DNA of 64,000 nucleotides from Vibrio sp. STUT-A11 (lineage in GTDB: Bacteria; Pseudomonadota; Gammaproteobacteria; Enterobacterales; Vibrionaceae), in assembly GCF_026000435.1 (NCBI RefSeq), contig NZ_AP026763.1, positions 2,046,001 to 2,110,000 on the forward strand. Reading direction: 5' to 3'. The position numbers and the translations under genes are program-made. The notes under the pieces are model-generated. The model saw only the letters and a list, made by a program, of their open reading frames with translations. It had not been told where the DNA came from and made no database searches. Below are positions 33,039-42,374 of the stretch, one piece after another. The first letter of the stretch is position 1. Each line of letters begins with the position of its first letter.

Positions 33039-33244
33039 TAATATAGCCGCTCAACAGGTATCTAAAATCGGGGTATGAATCTACACTAAAATCCGACCAG
33101 TAGGAAGTAATTTGAATACTAGATCACATTATCAAACCGCAAATGCAACTCGACTCACCTTATCAAACTATTTTTATTGAAATTAAAGGAAAATTACTAT
33201 CACTAAACGTATACATTCCCTTTGTAGGTGCACCCTTTACTTAA

Positions 33245-34627
33245 TTATTTCCCAATTAGGTTTTTCATCCACTTTTTACTTCTAACACGTGGTAGGGAAA
33301 TCACCCACTTCACCACTTCCTCGGTTAAAAAGAGCAAGTACACCCATTGAGGCTCCCAGCCAAGGTAAATAGCAGCAAAGGCAGCAAGCGGGATACCAAT
33401 AACCCACTGTGCTATCAAATCCTGATAAAGACAGAACTTAACATCACCGCCCGCACGCAGAACGCCTACTATGACCATCATAGGAATGGAACGCAATATC
33501 ACACCAATCGCCAGAATCAGCATGAACTGCTCTGATAGTTGACGCGTTTCTGGCGTCAAAGCGCTGAACGCATTCAGTATCCACTGGTTTGAAACCAACA
33601 ATACTAAAGCAACCATAACTGCGATCAGAAGATTCAAAATCAGCGTTGCCCAGGCTTGATAGTAAACGGGTTCAAATTTCTTTGCGCCTAACTGATTGCC
33701 CACCAACACTGCAGCGGCATTCGACAAACCTATCATCATTGCCAACGCTATTGATTCAACGGGCGTCATCACTGACAGAGCCGCTAAGCCTTGGACGCCT
33801 GCTTGCCCCATAATCGCATGATAGACAAACAGCCCACCAGCCCATGCCAAAAAATTAAATGTCGTGGGTAATGACAAACTAAGAAAGCGCGTAATTTTTT
33901 CCAGCACTAGTCCAGCACGGATGTCATTCCAACCAAACGCAAGAATATGTTTCTTCGCCCATAAATAACCGAATAGGCAGCCCACTTCGATGGCACCGCT
34001 AATTACTGTCGCGATGGCAGCCCCGGTAATACCAAGGGCAGGAAAACCAAGGTGACCGAAAATCAACACCCAGTTCAACAACACATTCGAGACGATTCCA
34101 ATTCCACTAAAGAATGTGCTTAAGCCCGGTTGGTGCATCGCTCGTAAACCAACGGCCATACTAGCAACACAAGCAACAGCAAACATACTGGCTGAAGAGG
34201 CCACCAAATAGTTAGCCCCCAGTTCAATAACCTGCTGTGAATCGGTGGTTAGACTCATGATGGGCTCTGGAAAGACCACAAACAAGAAAACGGCCATTGC
34301 GGCAAACACCATTGATATCACCCAAGTCAGAGATGTACTCTCTCTAACGCCCGCTTTGTCTCCGGCTCCCCAGTATTGAGCAGTCAACAATGCTCCACCG
34401 GTTGTGACACCGACTAACATGATGGTGGTGACAAACGTGGCTCGAGCGGCTACCCCAACAGCGGCAATTTCAGCCTCACCAAGCTGGCCGAGCATTAATA
34501 CATCGACCAGGCTACGGCTGGAAAACATGATGCTTTGAAGTGTGATTGGAAGCGCTATGGCAAACAAACGACGTAAAAATGCCTTATCGGCGTGAATTAA
34601 AAGCTGAGAAAAAAAAGACACGAGCAC
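33245..34627 (-). CDS. MATE-family efflux transporter
   Basis: A 460-residue multidrug and toxin extrusion transporter with 12 predicted helices, arranged as two six-helix halves; MATE pumps expel cationic drugs in exchange for Na+ or H+. Typical segments are IALPITLQSIMFSSRSLVDVLMLGQLG in the first helix pair and VGLRAMHQPGLSTFFSG at the start of the second half. Start is GTG at 34627; the ribosome site is weak, so the true start may be a few codons away. It stands alone and diverges from the SDR gene. Vibrio has several MATE paralogues and I cannot tell which one this is. Confidence 0.9.
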   Translation of the reverse strand: MLVSFFSQLLIHADKAFLRRLFAIALPITLQSIMFSSRSLVDVLMLGQLGEAEIAAVGVAARATFVTTIMLVGVTTGGALLTAQYWGAGDKAGVRESTSLTWVISMVFAAMAVFLFVVFPEPIMSLTTDSQQVIELGANYLVASSASMFAVACVASMAVGLRAMHQPGLSTFFSGIGIVSNVLLNWVLIFGHLGFPALGITGAAIATVISGAIEVGCLFGYLWAKKHILAFGWNDIRAGLVLEKITRFLSLSLPTTFNFLAWAGGLFVYHAIMGQAGVQGLAALSVMTPVESIALAMMIGLSNAAAVLVGNQLGAKKFEPVYYQAWATLILNLLIAVMVALVLLVSNQWILNAFSALTPETRQLSEQFMLILAIGVILRSIPMMVIVGVLRAGGDVKFCLYQDLIAQWVIGIPLAAFAAIYLGWEPQWVYLLFLTEEVVKWVISLPRVRSKKWMKNLIGK

Positions 34628-34715
34628 TCCAACGACAACTTATTGAAAGAAATGGAAAAGTGTCTCATGATTATACTTGGCGGTGATTATTCCACCAACA
34701 AAAAAAGGACAAATA

Positions 34716-36188
34716 ATGAAAAAGGTGTTGGTACTTGGCGCGTCTGGATACATAGGCTCTCAACTTCTACCTCTTCTGCTTGATAAAGGTTACAGCGTCA
34801 CAGCAGCGGCGCGACATATCGATTATTTAGAATCAAGAGCCCGCCCTCATCCAAACCTGACTCTGAAATACCTCGATTTGGCGGACGCTGAAGCGACGTT
34901 ATCGATTGTGACCGATTTTGATTTGGTGTTTTTTCTGGTCCACGGTATGGCTCAGGGCGATGACTTTGTCGAATACGAGCTTAACCTTGCGCTGAACTTC
35001 AAACTCGCGTTAGAAAGAAGCAAAGTCAAGCATGTAATTTATCTGAGTGCAATCCAACCCCAGACAGGGAACTCGCGTCATTTAGCCGCACGGAAAGCAA
35101 CCGGAAAAATCATTCGTCAGTCCGGTGTTCCAGTTACAGAATTGCGTGCTGGCGTGATTATCGGTCCAGGCTCTGCAGCATTTGAGATAATGCGTGACTT
35201 CGTCTATAACCTACCCGTTTTAATCACACCAAAATGGGTAGACTCCAAAGCCAACCCGATAGCGCTTGCGAACCTTAATCATTACTTACTCTCCCTGGCC
35301 GCAGAATCACCACCAGCAGACAGTTTGATTTACGAAATTGGAGGGCCAGACACCCTCAGCTATCGAGAACAATTTCAAGTCATTTGCCAGGCAACCAACA
35401 AGCCATATCGATTGTGGTCTACCCCAATCCTTACTCCTAAAATGGCATCTTACTGGCTCGGGCTGGTTACTTCCGTTCCATCAAGTATTGGCAAGGCGTT
35501 ACTTGCGGGATTAGAACACGATTACATTGCAGAATCTGGGGCTATTGAAGCGAAATTTCCGCAAGATATGATCAGTTACGAACAAGCGGTAACAGAGGCA
35601 ATCGCGCACGAGGGAACGTTTGTTCGCAGTAATGTTTGGGGTTTCGAACCCGCGGCCTTAAAGCGTTGGCAGCCCGGATATGGTTACTTTCCCAAGCAGG
35701 CCGGAGCTAGCATCAAAACCAAAGCATCCGCAGAATCTTTGTGGAAAGTTGCCCAAAAAATTGGTAGCCGAGAGAAAGGATACTACTTTGCAAATATTCT
35801 TTGGCGCACACGCGAATGGATGGATATCTTTTTTGGTGGCGGTAAACCCGTTCGAGTCTCCCCTCCCGGACCGGAGCTCAAAGTAGGTGATTTCATTGAC
35901 TCATGGAAAGTCATCCGTTGTGAAGAAAACCAGTTCTTATCACTGTTTTTTGGCATGAAAGGCCCTGGGCTTGGACGCTTAGAAATCACTATTAAAGATG
36001 GGGGCGATGAACGAGAGTTGGATATAACGGCGTGGTGGCACCCGCAAGGTTTTCTGGGGCTGCTTTATTGGTTTGCGATGATGCCGGCCCACCTATTTAT
36101 CTTCAGAGGTATGGTGAAAGCAATAGCAAATGAAGCGCAAAACGATAATTCGAACTCTGCTGGCGGGGCTGATACCAGTAAGGCATAG
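34716..36188 (+). CDS. SDR-type NAD(P)-binding protein with DUF2867 C-terminal domain
   Basis: A 490-residue fusion. The N-terminal half (~1-300) is an extended/atypical short-chain dehydrogenase with the Rossmann loop LGASGYIGS at ~6-14, the NADP-type arginines after it and a YLSA site where the catalytic tyrosine motif would be. The C-terminal half (~330-480) is DUF2867, related to the START/polyketide cyclase fold, ending in a hydrophobic helix. The usual active-site YxxxK is not evident, so catalytic function is doubtful. I chose ATG 34716, with AAAAGGAC before it. A bidirectional terminator follows. The function is unknown; such proteins may act on quinones or lipids. Confidence 0.8.
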   Translation: MKKVLVLGASGYIGSQLLPLLLDKGYSVTAAARHIDYLESRARPHPNLTLKYLDLADAEATLSIVTDFDLVFFLVHGMAQGDDFVEYELNLALNFKLALERSKVKHVIYLSAIQPQTGNSRHLAARKATGKIIRQSGVPVTELRAGVIIGPGSAAFEIMRDFVYNLPVLITPKWVDSKANPIALANLNHYLLSLAAESPPADSLIYEIGGPDTLSYREQFQVICQATNKPYRLWSTPILTPKMASYWLGLVTSVPSSIGKALLAGLEHDYIAESGAIEAKFPQDMISYEQAVTEAIAHEGTFVRSNVWGFEPAALKRWQPGYGYFPKQAGASIKTKASAESLWKVAQKIGSREKGYYFANILWRTREWMDIFFGGGKPVRVSPPGPELKVGDFIDSWKVIRCEENQFLSLFFGMKGPGLGRLEITIKDGGDERELDITAWWHPQGFLGLLYWFAMMPAHLFIFRGMVKAIANEAQNDNSNSAGGADTSKA

Positions 36189-36205
36189 AAAAGTAGAGCT
36201 TATAA

Positions 36206-36241
36206 AAAAGCATCAGAGACATTACAAATCTGATGCTTTTC
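36206..36241. terminator. Bidirectional terminator between the SDR and DUF2913 genes
   Basis: AAAAGCATCAGA / TCTGATGCTTTT stem with an 11-nt loop, between convergent genes. Confidence 0.9.
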
Positions 36242-36261
36242 TGTTTATCAAAGCGAAGAAA

Positions 36262-36921
36262 TTACGCTTGGAAACTTAGCGGGATCTCTGCTAGCTGATT
36301 GCCTTCGTTAGCAGGGAAGATTAGGTACTCACCATGGTATTTAACAATCGATTTGTAATCCGTAACCTTATGCACCATAAAGCCCGCCTGCGATGCTTTT
36401 TCGACGAACTCAGCATGATTACCGCGCACAAACCAACTCATGGGTTTAACCAATAACTCACCATCAAAACAGCTTTCACACTGATCGGTACAAAGTGCTA
36501 ATGAGTTTGGACCTTCGGTAAAAATCTGAACCTTACCGCATCCCAACAATTGCTCAGAGGTAGACACTTCCCAGCCGTCTTGCTCCATGAGATCCAAAAA
36601 GGCGTCAATGTCAGAATCTTTAATCGCTTTGGCTTCTTCTCCTTCAGGGAAGAACTGTGCGTAATAGGCTGAGATACGTTTAAAAATAAACAACAAGCCG
36701 GAATCATTCCCTTTTGAACGTCCCGCTTTTTGCCAACGAGTCAGGTCATCGCCCACAACTCGGCCAAAATTTTGCGATTTCAGTGCTTTTGTTACCCAAC
36801 GTACCAAGTAATGGTTGTTAGCCACAGGCGCATTCGCCAGCTTACCTGAGCGATGCTGCGCATCTAAATCTGCCAACGCAGAGTTAACCAGGTTCTGAAT
36901 TTCTTTGGTGTAATCCGACAT
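36262..36921 (-). CDS. DUF2913 family protein
   Basis: A 219-residue cytoplasmic protein of the DUF2913 family, known mainly from Vibrio and enterobacteria, with no established function. It is alpha/beta in composition, with NHYLVRWVTKALKSQNFGRVV and a C-terminal region rich in aromatics; no catalytic motif is apparent. The ATG is at 36921 and overlaps the stop of the Bcr-type MFS gene (TAATG), so it is made as the second gene of that operon. Frames upstream (to 36999) are the MFS gene in another frame. The coupling suggests a role linked to drug or sulphonamide-type stress, but that is only an inference. Confidence 0.8.
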   Translation of the reverse strand: MSDYTKEIQNLVNSALADLDAQHRSGKLANAPVANNHYLVRWVTKALKSQNFGRVVGDDLTRWQKAGRSKGNDSGLLFIFKRISAYYAQFFPEGEEAKAIKDSDIDAFLDLMEQDGWEVSTSEQLLGCGKVQIFTEGPNSLALCTDQCESCFDGELLVKPMSWFVRGNHAEFVEKASQAGFMVHKVTDYKSIVKYHGEYLIFPANEGNQLAEIPLSFQA

Positions 36922-38123
36922 TACGCCTTTCTTCCTAAAGTCCAATAAAACAGTGCTGACAGCACTGAACAAGCAAACATAACAATGAGCATTGGCCATG
37001 CAACGCCACCCGGAAGTGCCGCCACGAACGCACCAATCAACGATCCCATGCCGAATCTTAATGTGCCGGCTAGTGACGATGCAGTACCTGCCATGGATGG
37101 ATAGCCACTTAAAAGTAGTGCCATAGCGTTACTGCCAATCGTCGATAACGTACCAATAAAGAGCACAACAAAAGGTACCGTGCCCCATAAACCTAAATCC
37201 AACAACCAGGCCACTAACAAACCAATACCGGCCAAAAGCTGTACAGACAGACCAAAACGAAGCATGGCATGCGACCCCACTTTTTTCACTAAGCGGCCGT
37301 TAATGCTGGTCATGATGATCATCGCGACAATATTCAAACCAAACAGGTAACCAAAATAGTCAGGTCGAACACCGTATATATCAATATAGACAAATGAGCC
37401 CGCGGTAAGGAAAGCAAACATTCCAGAGAATGAAAATGCGCCAGCTAACATCAGGCCCAGCGCTTCTGAGCTAGAACACAAACGAGCGTAGTTTCTTAGC
37501 GTGGTACGAAAGCGTAAAGGTTGACGATTTTCTGGTTTCAATGTTTCAGGAATCTTCCAAAATACCATTGAAATAACCACCACGGCGAATATCGCCAGTA
37601 CCCAGAAGATCGATCGCCATCCAAACCAAATCGCAAAGTGACCACCAATCATCGGCGCAACCAGCGGCGCTATTGTGATGACGAGAGTCACGAATGACAT
37701 CGTACGGGCGAAGTCTTCACGCTCAAACATGTCGCGAACGACTGCCTGGATAATAACCGCCGCTGCGGCTCCAGCGAAACCTTGTGCAGTACGAACATAA
37801 GTAAGAGCGTCAATGCCATTTGTAGTCGCACTCACGACGGCCGCTAATCCGAAGAAAAACACACCTAAAATCAGAACAGGTCTGCGTCCAAAGCTATCTG
37901 AGAGCGGGCCGTGGATTAACTGTCCGATCGCAAAGCCCGCGGTATATGCCGTTAACGTAATTTGTACTGCGCCTGGCGCGACACCGAGATCTTTCGCGAT
38001 CGCCGGCATCGCAGGCAAATACATATCAATGGCAAGCGGAGTCAGTGCACCAATCGCCCCAAGAACGATGAATAGTAAAAAGGAGATTTGGGATTGCGGA
38101 GCACTTTGAGCTTTTTCTGTCAT
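36921..38123 (-). CDS. bcr: Bcr/CflA family MFS drug exporter
   Basis: A 400-residue major-facilitator exporter with 12 helices. The Bcr signature is clear: N-terminal GALTPLAIDMYLPAMPAI, motif A SDSFGRRPVLILG and the RTAQGFAGAAAAVIIQAVVRD helix. In E. coli Bcr exports bicyclomycin and sulphonamides. rsuA and then radD lie next on the genome, the same group as in E. coli (bcr, rsuA, yejH), which supports orthology. It overlaps a DUF2913 gene at its end. The upstream region is 440 nt with a terminator for rsuA. Confidence 0.88.
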   Translation of the reverse strand: MTEKAQSAPQSQISFLLFIVLGAIGALTPLAIDMYLPAMPAIAKDLGVAPGAVQITLTAYTAGFAIGQLIHGPLSDSFGRRPVLILGVFFFGLAAVVSATTNGIDALTYVRTAQGFAGAAAAVIIQAVVRDMFEREDFARTMSFVTLVITIAPLVAPMIGGHFAIWFGWRSIFWVLAIFAVVVISMVFWKIPETLKPENRQPLRFRTTLRNYARLCSSSEALGLMLAGAFSFSGMFAFLTAGSFVYIDIYGVRPDYFGYLFGLNIVAMIIMTSINGRLVKKVGSHAMLRFGLSVQLLAGIGLLVAWLLDLGLWGTVPFVVLFIGTLSTIGSNAMALLLSGYPSMAGTASSLAGTLRFGMGSLIGAFVAALPGGVAWPMLIVMFACSVLSALFYWTLGRKA

Positions 38124-38513
38124 TCTTTTACCTCTAGTTGTGTCCTAATCACTCACACCCTGTCATGGATGCAGTGATCGATGAAGCTTCTCATGTCGTT
38201 GATTGTAGGAGTAACGGCAACGCCACAATCTCGTTTTACAAGGTTCAAAAGGACGAATGGATACCAAGATGCTGCAAACGACTCGAACAATAAAGCGCAT
38301 GATAACGATTCAAATTCATACGCTGACGATGAGAGTAAAGAAGATGGACAATGAAGCCCACTCCACCATTTTTCACCACATCGGATGTTTTACGAGAAAA
38401 GTAAGTGTCTTAGATAAACGAGCCTCAGTTAATAACTTGAGGTTTGACACTGACTAAAATTGTCTGGCACTAAATCTATTTGGTAGGAGCCACCATTCTG
38501 AGCGATTTCCTAC
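38124..38513. other. Intergenic region between bcr and rsuA
   Basis: No convincing gene. It holds the bcr promoter (minus strand) and a 10-bp perfect inverted repeat TTTGGTAGGA / TCCTACCAAA at 38479-38517 with a 19-nt loop. The loop-stem has no T run and could be an operator or RNA structure. A 66-codon frame at 38257 looks non-coding. Confidence 0.5.
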
Positions 38514-38539
38514 CAAAAAACCAGTTCCCAATAGGAACT
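38514..38539 (-). terminator. Terminator after rsuA
   Basis: Minus strand AGTTCC / GGAACT stem followed by GG and six T; 22 nt beyond the rsuA stop. Confidence 0.75.
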
Positions 38540-38561
38540 AAATAATTTCCTAGAGCGATGA

Positions 38562-39263
38562 TTAATTCCAGATTGAATCAATTTCACCTTGAGTCAAATA
38601 ACGGTAATCACCCGGTTCGAGTGCTTCATCAAGCTCGATAGAACCAATGCGTTCACGATGTAGATACTCAACTTTGTTCCCGAGCGCAGCAAACATGCGT
38701 TTCACTTGGTGATATTTGCCCTCAACGATGGTTAGCAACAACTCATTTTCAGCTTCATTCACGATCTCTAAATGCGCTGGTAACGTCGCTTCCTGCTCAT
38801 TGCGCAGCATGATGCCTTCGGCAAGTTTGTCAGCATAGTCAGGCTGAATAGCATCAACTAGCCAAACACGGTAGGTTTTTTCACATTTGTGTTTTGGTGA
38901 AGTAATGCGGTGCGACCACTTACCATCATCGGTAATGAGCACCAGACCAGTAGTGTCAACGTCCAGACGACCAGCAAAATGTAGATTCTCGATTTTTGGC
39001 TCATCTAACAACATGAATGCGGTTTGATTAAAGCCATCTTCATGTGAACAAACGAAATCAGCAGGTTTGTACAACATAATGTAGCGCGGCCCCGGCGCAG
39101 CAACTACACGGTCTTCCCACATGACTTCCGCACCTTCCGGTACCTTGAATGATCCACTTTTTTGAATGTCACCATCAACGGTCACTTCACCACTTTTGAT
39201 GATCTTTGTCGCCTGCTTGCGCGTCGCACCCAGAGCGTCACACAAATATTTATCTAAACGCAT
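38562..39263 (-). CDS. rsuA: 16S rRNA pseudouridine(516) synthase
   Basis: Makes pseudouridine at position 516 of 16S rRNA. It is 233 residues, close to the 231 of E. coli RsuA. An S4 RNA-binding domain fills residues ~1-60 and the catalytic domain follows, with the active aspartate in AGRLDVDTTGL (near 101) and conserved SHRITSPKHKCEKTY and EGKYHQVKRMFAALGN. It sits between bcr and radD as in E. coli. The ATG at 39263 directly follows the palindromic repeat region (39279-39328). Confidence 0.95.
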   Translation of the reverse strand: MRLDKYLCDALGATRKQATKIIKSGEVTVDGDIQKSGSFKVPEGAEVMWEDRVVAAPGPRYIMLYKPADFVCSHEDGFNQTAFMLLDEPKIENLHFAGRLDVDTTGLVLITDDGKWSHRITSPKHKCEKTYRVWLVDAIQPDYADKLAEGIMLRNEQEATLPAHLEIVNEAENELLLTIVEGKYHQVKRMFAALGNKVEYLHRERIGSIELDEALEPGDYRYLTQGEIDSIWN

Positions 39264-39278
39264 GAATACCTCATTGAA

Positions 39279-39328
39279 TTATACCCAAATGCTCTCCGAA
39301 TCGTGGTTCTAAGATCACTTGGGTATAA
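39279..39328. repeat. 50-bp intergenic palindromic repeat
   Basis: Perfect 10-bp arms TTATACCCAA (39279-39288) and TTGGGTATAA (39319-39328) around a 30-nt centre. It lies between divergent rsuA and radD, 15 nt from the rsuA start, so it probably overlaps the rsuA leader. The type resembles the short repeats found across Vibrio genomes. Confidence 0.6.
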
Positions 39329-39384
39329 AAGTCAGGTATTATAACGTCCCTAGTTGGAATAGTTGAGCAATTTCACATTTTTTC

Positions 39385-41136
39385 ATGTATACACTTCGTC
39401 CCTATCAAGCTGACTCTGTAAAAGCGGTCATTCATTACTTTCGTAAACACTCGACACCTGCCGTGATTGTGTTGCCAACTGGTGCGGGCAAAAGCCTGGT
39501 GATTGCTGAATTGGCTCGTCTGGCTAAAGGGCGAGTGTTAGTTATGGCGCATGTTAAAGAACTGGTTGAGCAAAACCATGCCAAGTACGAAGGTTACGAT
39601 TTAAAAGGGTCTATTTTCTCTGCAGGCCTTGGACGCAAAGAAACCGACCAACAAGTTGTCTTCGCTTCCGTCCAGTCGGTGGTAAGAAACTTAGAAGCCT
39701 TCAAAAACCAGTTCTCACTGCTGGTGATTGATGAATGCCATCGTGTGCCAGACGAGAAAAACAGTAGCTACCAGAAAGTGATTAGTCATCTGAAAGAGCT
39801 CAATCCCGGCATCAAGGTTCTTGGTCTTACCGCCACCCCATATCGTTTAGGCATGGGTTGGATTTACCAGTACCATACTCGCGGACAGGTTCGAACTGAA
39901 GAACCACGCTTCTTCCGTGACTGCATCTTTGAATTACCGATTCGCTACTTGCTCGATGAAAACTTTCTGACGCCAGCGCGAATGATGGACGCGCCCGTTT
40001 TGTCTTATGACTTTTCGCAGCTGAAACCCGCCAATACCGGGCGCTACAAAGAAGCGGAAATGGACATGGTGATCGACAAAGCCAAACGTGCTACGCCTCA
40101 AATCGTCGAACAAATCATTCAATACGCAAAAGACCGACATGGTGTGATGATTTTTGCCGCCACGGTTCGTCACGCGCAGGAGATTCATGGTTTATTACCT
40201 GAAGGCCAAACCGCAATTGTCATCGGAGATACGCCGACACCGGAGCGTGACGCCATCATTCAAGCGTTCAAAAATCGTGAAATTAAATATTTGGTTAACG
40301 TGTCGGTATTAACCACTGGGTTTGATGCACCGCATGTTGATCTGATTGCCATTTTGCGTCCGACAGAATCAGTCAGTTTGTATCAGCAAATCGTTGGCCG
40401 CGGGCTACGTCTGTCCGAAGGTAAGTCCGAATGTTTGGTTCTGGATTACGCCGGCAACAGCTACGACTTGTATCAACCAGAAGTTGGCGACCCCAAACCC
40501 GATTCCACCAGCGAGGTCATCACCATTCCCTGCCCTGCCTGTGGTTTTAATAACAACTTCTGGGGCAAATTGGACAGCAATGGCTTTTTGCTGGAACACT
40601 TCGGCCGCCGTTGCCAGGGTTACTTCGAAGATGAAGACACGGGTGAACGCGAGCATTGCGGTTACCGATTCAGAGCGAAATATTGTGGGGAATGTGGTGC
40701 TGACAACGACATTGCTGCGCGCATCTGCCACGAATGTGACGCCACATTAGTCGATCCGGATAAGAAGTTGAAAGAAGCGCTCAACCTCAAAGACGCATTG
40801 ATATTCGAGTGCACGGAGATGGACTTGTCTGTATTCAAATCCAATGACGGCAAGTCCCAGTTAAAAGTTACCTACTCGGGAGAACCATACCAAGGTGAAG
40901 GGAACGCGTTAGTTCATGAGTTTTGGTCTCTCACTACCAAAAAGCAAAAACAGAACTTCAAAGATCAATTTGTTCGTCCTCACCTCGCGGACAAGCATCG
41001 TCCGTTTGAAGAAGCATCCCCTACTCGAGTCGTGGCGAATCAGCACCGATTTCGCTTACCGCAATTTGTCATAGCCAGAAAGTCAGGGCGATTTTGGAAA
41101 CTGCGTGACAAAATTTTTGATGATGAACTGAAGTAG
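39385..41136 (+). CDS. radD: DNA repair ATPase/helicase-like protein RadD
   Basis: Superfamily 2 helicase-like ATPase (YejH in E. coli) that aids RecA-dependent double-strand break repair. It is 583 residues, like E. coli RadD (586). The Walker A LPTGAGKS is at residues ~29-36, the DECH box is in LLVIDECH near 117, and motif VI lies in QIVGRGLR near 337. The C-terminal zinc region follows with several CxxC pairs (CPACG, CGECGAD, CHEC) near 380-455. The neighbours bcr and rsuA give the E. coli synteny. The gene reads away from rsuA. Confidence 0.93.
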   Translation: MYTLRPYQADSVKAVIHYFRKHSTPAVIVLPTGAGKSLVIAELARLAKGRVLVMAHVKELVEQNHAKYEGYDLKGSIFSAGLGRKETDQQVVFASVQSVVRNLEAFKNQFSLLVIDECHRVPDEKNSSYQKVISHLKELNPGIKVLGLTATPYRLGMGWIYQYHTRGQVRTEEPRFFRDCIFELPIRYLLDENFLTPARMMDAPVLSYDFSQLKPANTGRYKEAEMDMVIDKAKRATPQIVEQIIQYAKDRHGVMIFAATVRHAQEIHGLLPEGQTAIVIGDTPTPERDAIIQAFKNREIKYLVNVSVLTTGFDAPHVDLIAILRPTESVSLYQQIVGRGLRLSEGKSECLVLDYAGNSYDLYQPEVGDPKPDSTSEVITIPCPACGFNNNFWGKLDSNGFLLEHFGRRCQGYFEDEDTGEREHCGYRFRAKYCGECGADNDIAARICHECDATLVDPDKKLKEALNLKDALIFECTEMDLSVFKSNDGKSQLKVTYSGEPYQGEGNALVHEFWSLTTKKQKQNFKDQFVRPHLADKHRPFEEASPTRVVANQHRFRLPQFVIARKSGRFWKLRDKIFDDELK

Positions 41137-41268
41137 CGTTTACCAACTCGGGCGATCCATTTCTATGCTGGTAACCAGTGAACCTCTCCACTTTCTTGCT
41201 GACAGGTTCACCTTCTATTCATATACCGCTGCCTATAATCCTGCCAATTCTTCTGAAAAGGTTTTATT

Positions 41269-41703
41269 ATGAACAAATCAACGAATTCTCAGCGTGTTGC
41301 GTTGTTTTTAAGTTTGCTTCCGATGCTAATTTCGGTACCTACGTTCGCACAACAAAAGGATCGGTTGGCATCACAAGACGGCCATGCGATTGTACAGGAT
41401 GTCATAAAACCTGGCACCGAGATTGAATTTGATGAAGACCAGGATGAAGTCTACCGCGCGGTGCAAAATGGAGATATTCGACCATTCTCCGAACTCTACG
41501 CAACGGTCGAAAAGGACTTGTTTGGTCGTATTATTAAAGTAGAACTCGAAGAAGACAATCATGCGTGGGTTTACGAATTAAAAATTCTCTTTGACAACAA
41601 CGTACTAAAAGTTGAGTACGATGCAGCAACATTAGAAATGCTCGAAGTGAAAGGTCGTAACTTCAACAAAGCACTGAAACCACAGCAACAAATAAATGAA
41701 TAA
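41269..41703 (+). CDS. PepSY domain protein
   Basis: A 144-residue exported protein. A signal peptide with cut near residue 27 (VPTFA-QQ) is clear, followed by a PepSY domain (~50-130) with two beta-alpha-beta units (RPFSELYATVEKDLFGRIIKVELEED and KVEYDAATLEMLEVKG). The typical role is inhibiting or sensing at the cell envelope. It starts ~11 nt before the response regulator and is in the same operon, as in the carRS (vprAB) locus of V. cholerae as I recall it. It may control the sensor kinase from the periplasm. Confidence 0.8.
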   Translation: MNKSTNSQRVALFLSLLPMLISVPTFAQQKDRLASQDGHAIVQDVIKPGTEIEFDEDQDEVYRAVQNGDIRPFSELYATVEKDLFGRIIKVELEEDNHAWVYELKILFDNNVLKVEYDAATLEMLEVKGRNFNKALKPQQQINE

Positions 41704-41714
41704 AAGAAGCCACT

Positions 41715-42374
41715 ATGAAAATACTTGTTGTCGAGGATGATCCTCGCATTGGTGAGCAAATCATCGAGACGTTGGAAAACACTGGCTGGGTACCAGAACT
41801 CTCTCAAGATGGGATTGACGCGCTATATCGTGCGACAACAGAAGAGTGGGATGCGATCGTTTTAGATCTCGGCTTGCCTAAGCTAGATGGTTTATCAGTA
41901 TTGAAAGGCATCCGTGATGAAAACATTAACACGCCTGTGGTTATTCTTAGTGCCCGCGACGCGTTGACAGAGCGTGTTGAAGGACTGAATGCCGGTGCCG
42001 ATGATTACCTCACCAAGCCTTTTGAGATGGTGGAATTGATCGCCCGTATCCGTGCCCAGCTTCGCAGAGCCTCTGGCAATGCTTCTCCTGTCATGCAAAT
42101 TGGCGATCTGAGTTTGGACACCCGCACCTCTAAAGTGATGTGGAAAGGTGAACCGATTAACTTAACTGCGCTCGAGTACAAAGTGGTTGCCTACTTTGTA
42201 CATAATCCAGACAAAGTGATTTCACGGACAGAGCTGGTCGAGCATATTTACAAACAAGACTTCGACCGAGACTCGAACACCATTGAAGTGTTTATTGGTC
42301 GTATCCGTAAAAAAATTGCCCCTAAAATCATTAAAACTGTCCGAGGATTAGGGTACCAATTAAATGCCAAATAA
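41715..42374 (+). CDS. OmpR-family response regulator (CarR/VprA-like)
   Basis: A 219-residue winged-helix response regulator. The receiver has acidic Asp8-Asp9, phospho-Asp51 in IVLDLGLP, and Lys101 in YLTKPF; the C-terminal winged helix is at ~130-215 with a recognition helix in NTIEVFIGRIRKKI. The upstream PepSY gene and downstream kinase fit the carRS pair (VprAB) of V. cholerae, which controls lipid A modification genes and polymyxin resistance. The ortholog call rests on memory of the layout, so I do not give a symbol. It overlaps the kinase start by 11 nt. Confidence 0.88.
   Translation: MKILVVEDDPRIGEQIIETLENTGWVPELSQDGIDALYRATTEEWDAIVLDLGLPKLDGLSVLKGIRDENINTPVVILSARDALTERVEGLNAGADDYLTKPFEMVELIARIRAQLRRASGNASPVMQIGDLSLDTRTSKVMWKGEPINLTALEYKVVAYFVHNPDKVISRTELVEHIYKQDFDRDSNTIEVFIGRIRKKIAPKIIKTVRGLGYQLNAK

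Noticed and set aside
38257..38457. 66-codon open frame between bcr and rsuA with a fair ribosome site
   Set aside because: The translation is rich in threonine, methionine and isolated charged residues with no fold-like pattern. It lies in the gap holding the bcr promoter, so I treat it as non-coding.
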